Shown here piece after piece: positions 46,736 to 55,317 of a DNA stretch of 64,000 nucleotides. The position numbers and the translations under genes are program-made. Source of the stretch: Thioclava dalianensis (GTDB lineage: Bacteria; Pseudomonadota; Alphaproteobacteria; Rhodobacterales; Rhodobacteraceae); NCBI RefSeq assembly GCF_000715505.1, contig NZ_JHEH01000013.1, forward strand, positions 35,830 to 99,829. The letters are read 5' to 3'. How positions within the stretch are numbered: position 1 is the stretch's first letter; every line of letters starts with the position of its first letter. The notes under the pieces are model-generated. The model worked only from the letters and a program-made list of their open reading frames with translations. It had not been told where the DNA came from and did no database searches.

Positions 46736-47153
46736 CCTTGCCGCGAGGGAAGTTTTCGGAAACGTCAAGACCCGAGCCTCGCTTTCCAGAGAGTCGTGTT
46801 TTGCCCGAAACGCCCCGCGCGCGGGCAGATAAAGCCCCATGCGGAAAAGTTTTTTAGACGGAAATTTCCGCTGTCAAAAATCTGTAACATTTTGCTTTTT
46901 ATACATAAAACAAAGGCGCTGATGGGCTGAAAGACGGCTATCTGCGTCCCGGCCATCGCTTGAAACCGCAGCCCCGCTTCCTAGATCAGAGCTTGATATC
47001 AACGTGCCCGAAAGAGTTATGCAATCTTTGTAGGGCGTGCTATGCGATAGGCGCATAACTGCCATGAGCCATGGACCGTATCGAATCGGTGTCGTTCGGC
47101 AATAGATGGCCTCTACGCCAAGAAACGCAAGAGCAATAACAAAGGACGGAAAC
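46736..47153. other. 418-bp AT-richer non-coding gap with several palindromes
   Basis: No gene is supported here. The gap contains CCCGCGCGCGGG (46814-46825), CGGAAATTTCCG (46859-46870), TTGATATCAA (46993-47002), the inverted repeat TATGCG/CGCATA (47041-47057) and AGTTATGC/GCATAACT (47015-47022, 47053-47060). Around 46850-46915 it is unusually AT-rich for this genome (TTTTTTAG, CAAAAATCTG, TTTTTATACATAAAAC), which suits a promoter region or a small RNA. The next gene starts at 47154. Confidence 0.6.
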
Positions 47154-47480
47154 ATGCGCGATTTTGTTGATGGCTCGGCCTTCAATTATGAGCAGGGTCA
47201 ACGCGCTCGCAAGCTGTTCGCGGCCGTGGTGTTGGCTGCTCTGGACGATGCGATTGCCGATGACAAGAAATATGGAAACGGCCCCGAGCAGATCGCTCGC
47301 TGGGCCCGCTCGCGCGATGGGCGGGAAGTTCTGTCCTGTGCCGGGATCGACCCCAACGAACGGGTTGTGAACGGCCTTATGGAATTTGTCGGAAAAGGGG
47401 TTCGGACCTCTGTTGCGCTGTCGCGCGAGGAAAGCGAACGCCGTATGGCCGCCGTTGCGGATGAAGCGGAAGCTGCCTGA
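47154..47480 (+). CDS. Small DUF6280-like protein
   Basis: A 108-residue cytoplasmic protein. Its sequence MRDFVDGSAFNYEQGQRARK, with FAAVVLAALDDAIADDKKYGN and QIARWARSRDGREVLSCAGID, matches a small conserved Rhodobacterales protein that I recall as DUF6280; function unknown. AAAGGA precedes ATG 47154, and 16 upstream codons of open frame are dropped on that basis. It is preceded by the palindrome-rich gap and followed by a strong bidirectional terminator, so it is an independent transcript. Confidence 0.75.
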   Translation: MRDFVDGSAFNYEQGQRARKLFAAVVLAALDDAIADDKKYGNGPEQIARWARSRDGREVLSCAGIDPNERVVNGLMEFVGKGVRTSVALSREESERRMAAVADEAEAA

Positions 47481-47500
47481 TCTGCTAAGGGTCTTATAAT

Positions 47501-47541
47501 TGAAAACGGCGCGCCTCAGGTTCAGAGGCGCGCCGTTTTCA
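47501..47541. terminator. Bidirectional terminator, 17-bp perfect stem
   Basis: TGAAAACGGCGCGCCTC (47501-47517) is the exact inverse of GAGGCGCGCCGTTTTCA (47525-47541), around a 7-nt loop. It lies between converging genes, with TTTT at both outer ends as read on the two strands. Confidence 0.93.
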
Positions 47542-47569
47542 TATCTCTCTGCGGGTCTTTCGCCGCGAC

Positions 47570-48520
47570 CTATTCGAGATCGCGGCTCAACAATGCGCGC
47601 TGCACCTCGCGCCGCACGAGCTTGCGCAGATTGCGCGTGATGCGCGCGCCAAGCTCGCCCTGCAATTCCTGACGGATCAAATCGCGGACAAGCGCTTGCA
47701 GCGCGTCTTCGTCGATTGGCAAGGCGAAATCGAGCGCGGCGTCTTGGCGCGCCTCGAAATCCACGACCGTGAAATTGTCCGCCTCGGGGAAACTGACCTC
47801 CAGTGCGATCTCCTCGCGCGTCCTCTCGTAGCTCGACGGGCGCTTGGGCGGTGCCTGATGCCATTCTTCCGCATCGCTCAGATGCAGCCGACGCGGCTCG
47901 GAGGGCGCAGCTTCAACCGCGTCCAGCCCGGGCCAATCGGGATCGGGCCGCGCCGTCTGCTCCCAATCGGCGCGCAGCAGATCCGGGTCGATCAATTCGT
48001 CCTCGGGCGCCGCCTCACGATCGCTGGCGGCCTCTGCCACAGATGCAGACAGCGAGCTCGGATCGAACTCTTCGGGCAGTTCAGCCAAGGGCGAGACACC
48101 ATCGGGCGAAAACCGATCACCTGTCTCGGATTCGAAATCGGCCTCGCTTTGCGTGACCTCGGCTTCAAGCCGGGCGATCGTGTCTTCCAGACGGCTCAAT
48201 TCGTCACCGACCTGAAAGCTCGCCTCCAGCCCTGCGCCGTCTTGAGGCCAGTGATCAACGGCGCTGTCGTCGAAATCCGGCTCCCAGTCCTGCGGGGGAG
48301 CAATCTTGCTCGGGCGCGTGTCAGAGGCAGCAGGCGTGATATCCACCGCCGCTGAGGGCTGCTCCGTCTCATTCACCAGATGTGCGGGGGTGAGCACCAA
48401 AAGACCGGGATCACGGGCGCTGTTGGGCCCGGACACGTCGCCGCGCACGTCCTGCGAAACCAGTCGCCGGATCGAGGACAACACATTTTCGATGTCGCGT
48501 TGGCTATCTGCTTTTGTCAT
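47570..48520 (-). CDS. PopZ-like disordered acidic protein
   Basis: A 316-residue protein with a short conserved N-terminal helix (DIENVLSSIRRLVSQD, residues about 9-24). A long Asp/Glu/Pro/Ser-rich middle, probably disordered, has a helical stretch LSRLEDTIARLEAEV. A conserved C-terminal helix pair follows (LVRDLIRQELQGELGARITR, then NLRKLVRREVQRAL). This layout, and the N-terminal '(M)EEILxSIRRxIxxD' pattern, resemble the polar organiser PopZ (DUF2497), but I did not see the exact PopZ C-terminal signature. ATG 48520 is chosen because the conserved helix begins there. Function is inferred only. Confidence 0.6.
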   Translation of the reverse strand: MTKADSQRDIENVLSSIRRLVSQDVRGDVSGPNSARDPGLLVLTPAHLVNETEQPSAAVDITPAASDTRPSKIAPPQDWEPDFDDSAVDHWPQDGAGLEASFQVGDELSRLEDTIARLEAEVTQSEADFESETGDRFSPDGVSPLAELPEEFDPSSLSASVAEAASDREAAPEDELIDPDLLRADWEQTARPDPDWPGLDAVEAAPSEPRRLHLSDAEEWHQAPPKRPSSYERTREEIALEVSFPEADNFTVVDFEARQDAALDFALPIDEDALQALVRDLIRQELQGELGARITRNLRKLVRREVQRALLSRDLE

Positions 48521-48654
48521 ATCACAACTATCTTGCGGCTCGAGACCCCGCCTGTCCAGCATCAAACGCGTAAAACTAGACGAAGGCCACTCATCCCACC
48601 CGGCGATCCCGGTAAAGTTTGCGGCCGCACAGGGCGACCGCAAAGCCTCTCAGA

Positions 48655-50046
48655 TCAGTTCTTGCCCATCGCCTTGAGAACGCGGTCAAGCTTCTTGCCT
48701 TGCGGGCTTAGCGTGATCGGCGCGTTGCGCACGGCGTTGTAATAGGCCGCCGGATCATAGGTCGGGATACCCAGTTTGAGGTTGTTCACCGTCAGCAGAC
48801 CCATCGCCGAGAGCAGCTGATAGTAGGAGACCTGCAGCGTCGCCGACGCGTTGATCCGCCCGGCCTGTGCGTCCAGCAAATCCTGCTCTGACGACAGCAC
48901 ATCCAGCGTGGTCCGCGCGCCCAAAAGCGCCTCTTCGCGCACGCCTTGATACGCCGTCCGTGCTGCCTTGATCTGCTCGTCAAAGGCCGAGATCTGCGCG
49001 CGGGCGATATCGATGGCCGCCCAAGCATTGCTGACATTTTGCGAGACCGTCACGCCAGCTTGGCTGAGCTGAGCTTTGGCGGCTTCGGCATTGGCAATCG
49101 CCTGACGCTGCCCTGCCACGAGCCCGCCACCGGCATAGAGCGTCTGGCTCATACCGATCATGGCGGTCGCGCCATGGTCCCCGCCCTCATCCAGATCATA
49201 GCCCAGCGTGCCGGTCACTTCGGGCATACGCTGCGCGCGGGCGAGCGAAATGCCCAGATCGAGAACCGCGACGGTGTGCTGAAGCTGCTTGATCGACGGA
49301 TGGCTGCGCAGCGCAATCGCGCGGGCCGCATCCAGAGATTTCGGCAGGGTCGGCTGGCGCGGGAACGCGGCCAGCTTGCTCGGGTAATGCCCGGTCGCCG
49401 CCTTGAACGATTCGCGTGCCGTGCGCAGGCTGCCCTGCGCCGAGGCCAGCGACGCACGCGCCGAGGCCAATTGCGCCTGAGCCAGCGCCACGTCCGTCTT
49501 GGTCACTTCGCCCACTTCAAAGCGATCGTTCGAGGCTTTGAGTTCCTCATTGAGGACGCGCACGGAGTTCTGGTTGATCGCCACCTGCTCGGAGGCGCTT
49601 TTCACGTCCGAATAGGCCTGAATGGCGCTCAGCAGCACTGCTTGCTCGACCGAGCGCAGCGCCTCGCGGGTTGCCAGCACGGATTCTTTCTTCATCTCGA
49701 CCGCGATCCGCTCGCGACCAAAGCCCAGAAGCGTCATCGTCGCGCCCAGCGTGGTCGTCGCCGCGCGCGAGGTGAAGGACACGCCCGTCGAATTGAGGCT
49801 GTTCGTGTGCGAAACCGTGTAATTGGCGGACCATTGCAGGACCGGGCGCAACGCGGCCACGGCCTGCGCCACATCTTCGTCAGCGGCGCGCAAGGTCGCG
49901 CGGTTCTGCTCAAGAAGATTGGAGTTACGATATGCGGAGATCAACGCATCTGCGAGCGTCTCTGCGCTGGCCGCCACCGGTGCCGCCATCAACATCGCCG
50001 CCCCGATACCCGACAGGATTACGGTCTTAAACCTATTGCGAAACAT
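48655..50046 (-). CDS. tolC: TolC-family outer membrane efflux/secretion channel
   Basis: A 463-residue outer-membrane channel protein with a signal peptide (MFRNRFKTVILSGIGAAMLM, cleaved about ASA|ET). The two repeated TolC halves are visible from LADALISAYRNSNLLEQNRA and DEQIKAARTAYQGVREEALLGARTT-type coiled-coil helices; GxxTxxDVLxxEQxLLxAQ is typical of the type I secretion TolC group. It should form trimers with an inner-membrane ABC or RND pump that is not in this window. It lies 122 bp downstream of the pcm-like gene on the same strand. Confidence 0.95.
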   Translation of the reverse strand: MFRNRFKTVILSGIGAAMLMAAPVAASAETLADALISAYRNSNLLEQNRATLRAADEDVAQAVAALRPVLQWSANYTVSHTNSLNSTGVSFTSRAATTTLGATMTLLGFGRERIAVEMKKESVLATREALRSVEQAVLLSAIQAYSDVKSASEQVAINQNSVRVLNEELKASNDRFEVGEVTKTDVALAQAQLASARASLASAQGSLRTARESFKAATGHYPSKLAAFPRQPTLPKSLDAARAIALRSHPSIKQLQHTVAVLDLGISLARAQRMPEVTGTLGYDLDEGGDHGATAMIGMSQTLYAGGGLVAGQRQAIANAEAAKAQLSQAGVTVSQNVSNAWAAIDIARAQISAFDEQIKAARTAYQGVREEALLGARTTLDVLSSEQDLLDAQAGRINASATLQVSYYQLLSAMGLLTVNNLKLGIPTYDPAAYYNAVRNAPITLSPQGKKLDRVLKAMGKN

Positions 50047-50168
50047 GCCTTTTGCCCTCGATCTTTATGCGCGCCAGCACCGTTCTCGCCGGCTTCTTTG
50101 CCGCGGAGTTTACCGCTTATCTGCGTTTTTTCAATTGATCCTGCTCATAAGACAGGAAGCTGTGCCTG

Positions 50169-50819
50169 TCAGAGCACGAAGCCGCGCTCCAGTACGAAAC
50201 CTGGCAGGACCGGCGCCGTGCCGTTGAAAATATCTCGCCAGCTGATCTGGCCATTGATCTTGTAGCCGATCCGGGCGACGCCAAGGGCGCCTTCCATGAA
50301 GATCGCGGCGATCCGCCCGCCCTCTTTGAGCTGATCGAGCACCGCAGACGGAACCGTCTCGACAGCGCCCTCGATCATGATCGCATCATAAGGTCCGTGT
50401 TTCGCGGCCCCTTCGGCCAATGGGCCTGCCACAACGGCTGCGTTGTCGACATCCATCTCGGCCAGCAAGGTTTCCGCCTGCCCGGCCATGTCCTCGACCT
50501 CAAGAGCGACGACCGCTTCGGCCAGACGCGCAATCACTGCCGAGGAATAGCCCAGCCCGCAGCCGATATCGAGCACCAGATCATCGGGCACGACATCAAG
50601 CGCATCGAGCATTTTCGCGAAATTGCGCGGCTCCAGAATAACGCGGCCTGCCGCGATCTCGACATTCTCGCCGATATAGGCCGCCTCGCGGCGTCCCTCA
50701 GGCACAAATTCCTCACGCGGCACATGGAGCATGGCTTCGATGATGGGGAACTTGGTCACATCATTGGGACGGACCTGCGTGTCGACCATCATCGTACGGC
50801 GCGTCGCGAAATCTTGCAT
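50169..50819 (-). CDS. Protein-L-isoaspartate methyltransferase-like protein
   Basis: A 216-residue SAM-dependent methyltransferase of the PCMT family. The SAM-binding motif I is [22 protein letters not shown] layout is visible: [29 protein letters not shown], then [14 protein letters not shown]. In classical Pcm a conserved QTIS segment binds the substrate; here the equivalent reads GRVILEP, so the substrate may differ. It is upstream of tolC on the same strand and likely co-transcribed. Confidence 0.82.
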   Translation of the reverse strand: MQDFATRRTMMVDTQVRPNDVTKFPIIEAMLHVPREEFVPEGRREAAYIGENVEIAAGRVILEPRNFAKMLDALDVVPDDLVLDIGCGLGYSSAVIARLAEAVVALEVEDMAGQAETLLAEMDVDNAAVVAGPLAEGAAKHGPYDAIMIEGAVETVPSAVLDQLKEGGRIAAIFMEGALGVARIGYKINGQISWRDIFNGTAPVLPGFVLERGFVL

Positions 50820-51005
50820 GTCGTGAACTCTTCGGTGTGAACCCTATAAAGAGGTAGTGCCACAGAACCCCAAGCAGAGCAAGAAGCCCCGCGCAAAGCA
50901 ACCGCGCACATGCCGCGCGCTTGGGGCGCACAATTTCGATCTTGGCTGAACATCCCCCTTGCATGCCTCAATGCGATACCGTATCTGATCGCGCACACCA
51001 CGGAT

Positions 51006-51079
51006 GGCGAGTTGGCGGAGTGGTGACGCAGCGGATTGCAAATCCGTGTACACCGGTTCGATTCCGGTACTCGCCTCCA
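51006..51079 (+). tRNA. tRNA-Cys (anticodon GCA)
   Basis: A 74-nt cloverleaf. The acceptor stem is GGCGAGT/ACTCGCC, the anticodon loop lies in GGATTGCAAATCC with GCA, and the T-arm is CCGGTTCGATTCCGG. The discriminator base is T, as expected for tRNA-Cys, and CCA (51077-51079) is encoded. It is on the plus strand, divergent from the pcm-like gene. Confidence 0.96.
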
Positions 51080-51339
51080 CACGTTTCAGGCTTCTGCGTT
51101 AGCCAGCTTTTCCCTCTCTTTGAAATTTGAGACTGCCTTTAGAACCTTCACGTCCCAGACGTGCTCTGTTCGAGGTTGTTTCTTGCCTCTTCGTTTGTCC
51201 CTCCAACGCGCGCAGACGCACTTTAGGCGCACTCGGCGGGGATGCCGGTCTGTGTCCATCGGCTCAAACGCTGATCCGCTGCCCGTGGCGTCGGTGCCGA
51301 CGGGCAGCTTCAGCTGCTTGGGTCTTGCCTGCTCAGCCC
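51080..51339. other. Non-coding region between tRNA-Cys and the malic enzyme remnant
   Basis: About 260 bp. A minus-strand open frame (51086-51343, about 85 codons) begins near the malic remnant, but it is basic and matches nothing I recognise. A hairpin is present: GCTGCCCGT (51278-51286) with ACGGGCAGC (51300-51308), and a second inner stem GGC/GCC. No T-tract follows. I do not see an integrase, or a repeat of the tRNA 3' end that would mark an integrated element. Confidence 0.5.
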
Positions 51340-51993
51340 TCAACCCGCTTCGTCGTGATAGACGGGCTTGTAGATCTGGCTTTGGATCGTCACGCCCGCC
51401 GTGCCCTGAATGTCGTCGTTATAGATCAGGTAATCGTTCTTGTAGCGATCGAAGAGTCGCAGCGCGTCGGTGCCTTTCCAATCCTCGAAATGGATACAGA
51501 CGCCGGGGAAGACCTCGTTCGCGGCTCGCATGAACTCATCCATCAGCGCGTCAATCTCATCGCTGCTGGCGACGTCCTCATGCAGGCCGGGATAGAGCGG
51601 ATCATCGCGCAGATCGCGGTTGGTGGTGCCGATATCCATATGGATCGGCAGCAGCGCATTTGGCGGCACGCCCGCGCAGGCGGTGTAGAGATGCAGCTTG
51701 CCGATGGGGATGAACCGCACGGGGTCATGCATCAGAACCGCGAAGAACAGGGGCTCGTTCCGATCGCACAGGCTCATCAGATAAATGTAGCGTTCCAGAT
51801 CGGTCTGCTTGGCATCAAGATGCGACATGACCCGTGAAATCTGGGTGTCGAGCGTGTCCACATGGGCAGGCAGCAGGCCGGTGATCCCCAATGCCTCGCG
51901 CTCTTCCTCGGAATAGGCTGTGCCTTTGTCGAGTATCGGATCGTTGAGAACGGTCAGCGAGGGGTGGGTGCGGCTGGTGGGTTTGGCGCTCAT
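51340..51993 (-). pseudogene. maeA: NAD-malic enzyme gene with two in-frame internal deletions
   Basis: 217 codons against a usual 540-570 for MaeA-type malic enzyme. The N-terminal part (SLTVLNDPILDKGTAYSEEE to HDPVRFIPI) is typical. It then jumps directly to GKLHLYTACAGVPP, skipping the region with the catalytic tyrosine (YTPTVG). The next block, to NDDIQGTAGVT, keeps the lysine (GKL) and the metal-binding aspartates. It then jumps to what looks like the C-terminal tail (IYKPVYHDEAG), skipping the NAD-binding domain. Both junctions keep the frame and there is no internal stop. It lies 63 bp after the MFS gene on the same strand. It cannot be an active malic enzyme in the usual sense. Confidence 0.8.
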
Positions 51994-52056
51994 CACTAGA
52001 CACTTCGCTTTGATGGGAGAGGGGCCGCATACGGCCCCTCCGGCGCGTCTGCGCTG

Positions 52057-53412
52057 TCAGCGACCCTCCGGGAAAGGATGGTCGATGGCATCGCGGTCGG
52101 GGCGGTGGAACAGGAACGTCACCACCACTGAAGAGGCCGCAAGCCCCGCGAGGATGAAGAAGGCCCGCTCGAAGCTGCCGCTGTTGCCCACGACCCAGCC
52201 GGTGATCGCGGGGGCTGCAAAGCCAGACACGGCGAAGAAGAAATCCATGATCCCCAGCGCGGTGGCCGAGCGGTCCGGCGCGATGTCGACATTGACGGCA
52301 TAATAGACCGCGTTCGCCCCCATCGAGGCCGCGACCGCCACGCTGATCAGAAGCAAGGCCACCCAAAGCGTCGAGGTGAAGGCCACCGGCAGGATCACGA
52401 CGGCGGCGATAAGCTGCGTGATGATGATCTGCCAGCTGCGCGAGATCCGGAAGCTATGGGTCTTCTCCAGCAGACGGTCGGATAGATTGCCCAGAAGCAG
52501 CAGGACGAGGGCGGCAAATCCCCAGGGCAGGAACGAGAACCAGCCCACGCTGCCGACCGAGATCGAGAATTTCTGTTCGAGATACCCGGGCAACCAGGTC
52601 ATGAAGAAGAACAGGAAATAACCGAAGACGAAAAACGCCCAGTAATTGGCCAGAAGCGTGCGGTTCGTGAACAGCCGCTTCCAGGTCGTCTCTGTCGCAT
52701 TGTCCGATTGGGCAGGCGCGACATCGCCCTCACCGCGCCCCTTGTTGATGCTATCGGTGTCCCGATGCTGGATATGCGCCAGCTCGGCCTCGTTTACATG
52801 GGGCGAGTCCTCAGGCTTGTTGCGGAACATAAAGTACCACAGCGGAAACCAAACGAAGCTCGCAGCGCCGAGGATCCAGTAGAGCGTGCGCCAGTCGGTG
52901 AAGGACAGGATGCCGCTGACCACGGGGCCGCCGATGGCCAGCGCGAAGGGCACGGCAGCCAGCGAAAGGCCAAGCGCCTTGGCGCGTTCCTTCGGCGACA
53001 GCCAGTGGGCCACGACGCCGGTCAGGCCCGGGAACATCGGCCCCTCCGACAGGCCCAGCAACGCGCGCAGGGCTATCAACAGGAAGAAGCTGGAGGCGAC
53101 GGCGGTCAGAGCGCTCGACACCGCCCAGAGGATGACCGCAACGGTCAGAATGATACGCGGACCGAAGCGGTCAGTTAGAACGCCACCGATGAAAGTGGTG
53201 AACATGTAGCCGATCCCGAAGGCACCGAGGATCAAACCTTTTTGTGCGTCCGAAAGGGTCAGCTCTTTCGAAATCGGGTCGATCGCATAGGAGATCGCCG
53301 CGCGGTCAACATAGTTGATCACGACAATCGCGAAGAGAAGTGCGATGACGATCCATCGATAATTGGTCGCGGCTGTGCCTGAGTGGGCGGGTGAAGGGCT
53401 TGATTTTGCCAT
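52057..53412 (-). CDS. MFS anion:cation symporter-type transporter
   Basis: A 451-residue, 12-span major facilitator of the ACS family (glucarate/galactonate/phthalate-type organic anion symport). It has the start YRWIVIALLFAIVVINYVDR, the loop GVLTDRFGPRIIL, LLGLSEGPMFPGLTG, LSPKERAKALGL and the mid-protein second half TWLPGYLEQKFSISVGSVGW. Organic acid uptake is likely but the substrate cannot be read from sequence. It precedes the malic enzyme remnant, which suggests an original organic-acid-use operon. Confidence 0.9.
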   Translation of the reverse strand: MAKSSPSPAHSGTAATNYRWIVIALLFAIVVINYVDRAAISYAIDPISKELTLSDAQKGLILGAFGIGYMFTTFIGGVLTDRFGPRIILTVAVILWAVSSALTAVASSFFLLIALRALLGLSEGPMFPGLTGVVAHWLSPKERAKALGLSLAAVPFALAIGGPVVSGILSFTDWRTLYWILGAASFVWFPLWYFMFRNKPEDSPHVNEAELAHIQHRDTDSINKGRGEGDVAPAQSDNATETTWKRLFTNRTLLANYWAFFVFGYFLFFFMTWLPGYLEQKFSISVGSVGWFSFLPWGFAALVLLLLGNLSDRLLEKTHSFRISRSWQIIITQLIAAVVILPVAFTSTLWVALLLISVAVAASMGANAVYYAVNVDIAPDRSATALGIMDFFFAVSGFAAPAITGWVVGNSGSFERAFFILAGLAASSVVVTFLFHRPDRDAIDHPFPEGR

Positions 53413-53598
53413 GCGGTTCTTTCCTGTTTTAGCTTTGCATTAGCGCAGCATCGCCCGCAGGAACCTCCCTGCGGGTGGCCAGGACATCCCCATTCTGCTC
53501 CTCCTCCCAAGTGAGGCCGGCGATTCTACAGTGCTTGTCGTATAGTCACCGGCTCTCGATACTAAAATAAACAAGGGCTTGAACGAAGGGCGCGGTAG

Positions 53599-55317
53599 CT
53601 ATCTGAACAGGTTACTCTTGGCCAATTCCATGATTTCGTCACCACGGCTGTTCAGGATGGCCCGCATCCCGTAAAGGCTGAAGCCAACGGCTTCTTTCGC
53701 TTTGATTGCTGGCGGCATTGCCAGTTCTTGCCGGTTCGAGACCACATCGATCAGGGCCGGACCGTCATGGGCGAAAGCCTCAGTCAATGCGCCCTTCAAC
53801 TCTCCGGCATCCTCGACGCGCACCCCCATCAAACCCAACGAACGTGCGACATCGGCGAAGTTGGGGTTCTTCAACGCGACGTTTTCGGGCAGGTATCCGC
53901 CCGCTTTTTGCTCCAGTTCGACAAAGCCGAGCGTGCCGTTGTTCAGCACCACGATTTTGACCGGAAGGTTGAGCTGCACGGCGGTCATCAACTCGCCAAA
54001 CAGCATCGCCAAACCACCATCGCCCGACATCGACACGACCTGCCGATCAGGGAACGCGGCCTGTGCGCCGAGCGCCTGGGGCAACGCGTTGGCCATGGAG
54101 CCGTGGTTGAACGAGCCAACGATCCGGCGCTTGCCATTGGTATGGAGATAGCGCGCAGTCCAGATCGCAGGCGTGCCGACATCGACGGTAAAGACCGCAT
54201 CCTCGGCTGCCACCTCGTTGACGACGGAATAGACATATTGCGGATGCAGGGGTTTGCCCGGCTTGGTGGGAGTCGCCAGAGCGTCCAGATCGCGGCGCGC
54301 GTTGGCATAGTGCTTGAGCGCCTTGTCGAGGAAATCGCGCGGCCGTCCGCCATTGATCTGCGGCGTGAGCATCCGGGCAAACTCGACCACATCGGCCTCG
54401 ATCCCCATCGTCAGGGCCACCCGTTTGCCAAGCGCGCCGGGGTCTCGGTCGACCTGAATGACCTTGGCACCCTCGGGGTAAAAGTTCCGATAGGGAAAGT
54501 CGGAGCCCAGCATCAGCAGCGTGTCGCAATCCTTCAGCGCGTGATACCCCGACGAAAAGCCGATCAGCCCCGTCATGCCAACGTCAAAGGGGTTGTCCCA
54601 TTCCATATATTCCTTGCCGCGGAACGCATGGACGATGGGCGCCTTGAGCGCGTTGGCCAGCGCCACGACCTCGTCATGCGCTCCCGCCGTGCCGGCGCCG
54701 GCCAGAATCGTGACATTCTGCGATCCGTTCAGAAGCTCGGCTGCCGCCGTCACATCGCCCTCGCCCGGAACACGGCGCACCGGTCTGGGCGGCACAAAGA
54801 CCGGGGTAGCCCCATCGAACTTCATCAAGGACACGTCGCCGGGGATCACGATGACCGAGACGGTATTGCGCCCGATGGCCGTGCGCAGCGCGCGGTGCAA
54901 CACGCCGGGCATCTGCTTGGGCGAGGTGACCAGTTCGCAAAATTCGCTGCATTCTTCGAAGAGCTTGGTCGGGTGGGTTTCCTGGAAATAGCCCAGCCCG
55001 ATCTCGGTCGAGGGGATATGCGAGGCGATGGCCAGCACCGGCACGCGGTTCCGGTAGCAATCGTAGAGCCCGTTGATCAGGTGCAGGTTGCCCGGCCCGC
55101 AGCTGCCTGCACAGACCGAAAGCTCCCCCGTCACCGCCGCCTCTGCACCGCAGGCGAACGCGCCCGCCTCTTCATTGCGCACATGCATGAACTCGATTTT
55201 GCCGTTCTCGCGCAGCGCGCCGTCGATGGCGTTCAGACTGTCGCCCGTCACACCCCAAATGCGCTCCACCCCGGCAGAGGCGAGGGTATCGACAAGAAGT
55301 CTGGCAAGAGTGGTCAT
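53599..55317 (-). CDS. poxB: Ubiquinone-dependent pyruvate dehydrogenase (pyruvate oxidase type)
   Basis: Peripheral membrane ThDP/FAD enzyme converting pyruvate to acetate and CO2 with electrons to ubiquinone. The 572-residue protein follows E. coli PoxB closely: RIWGVTGDSLNAIDGAL, RNEEAGAFACGAEA with the catalytic glutamate, CAGSCGPGNLHLINGLYDC, YFQETHP, the ThDP motif SGDGGLAMLFGELMTAVQ...LNN, and a C-terminal SRGDEIMELAKSNLFR that matches the E. coli membrane-binding tail. It is monocistronic, with 536 bp upstream before the next gene on the other strand. Confidence 0.96.
   Translation of the reverse strand: MTTLARLLVDTLASAGVERIWGVTGDSLNAIDGALRENGKIEFMHVRNEEAGAFACGAEAAVTGELSVCAGSCGPGNLHLINGLYDCYRNRVPVLAIASHIPSTEIGLGYFQETHPTKLFEECSEFCELVTSPKQMPGVLHRALRTAIGRNTVSVIVIPGDVSLMKFDGATPVFVPPRPVRRVPGEGDVTAAAELLNGSQNVTILAGAGTAGAHDEVVALANALKAPIVHAFRGKEYMEWDNPFDVGMTGLIGFSSGYHALKDCDTLLMLGSDFPYRNFYPEGAKVIQVDRDPGALGKRVALTMGIEADVVEFARMLTPQINGGRPRDFLDKALKHYANARRDLDALATPTKPGKPLHPQYVYSVVNEVAAEDAVFTVDVGTPAIWTARYLHTNGKRRIVGSFNHGSMANALPQALGAQAAFPDRQVVSMSGDGGLAMLFGELMTAVQLNLPVKIVVLNNGTLGFVELEQKAGGYLPENVALKNPNFADVARSLGLMGVRVEDAGELKGALTEAFAHDGPALIDVVSNRQELAMPPAIKAKEAVGFSLYGMRAILNSRGDEIMELAKSNLFR

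Noticed and set aside
51006..51339. Integrated element at tRNA-Cys
   Set aside because: There is no integrase gene and no repeated tRNA 3' end in the window, so an attachment site is not supported.
51086..51343. 85-codon minus-strand open frame between tRNA-Cys and the malic enzyme remnant
   Set aside because: It is basic and unrecognised with no ribosome-binding site noted; kept only as part of the non-coding region.
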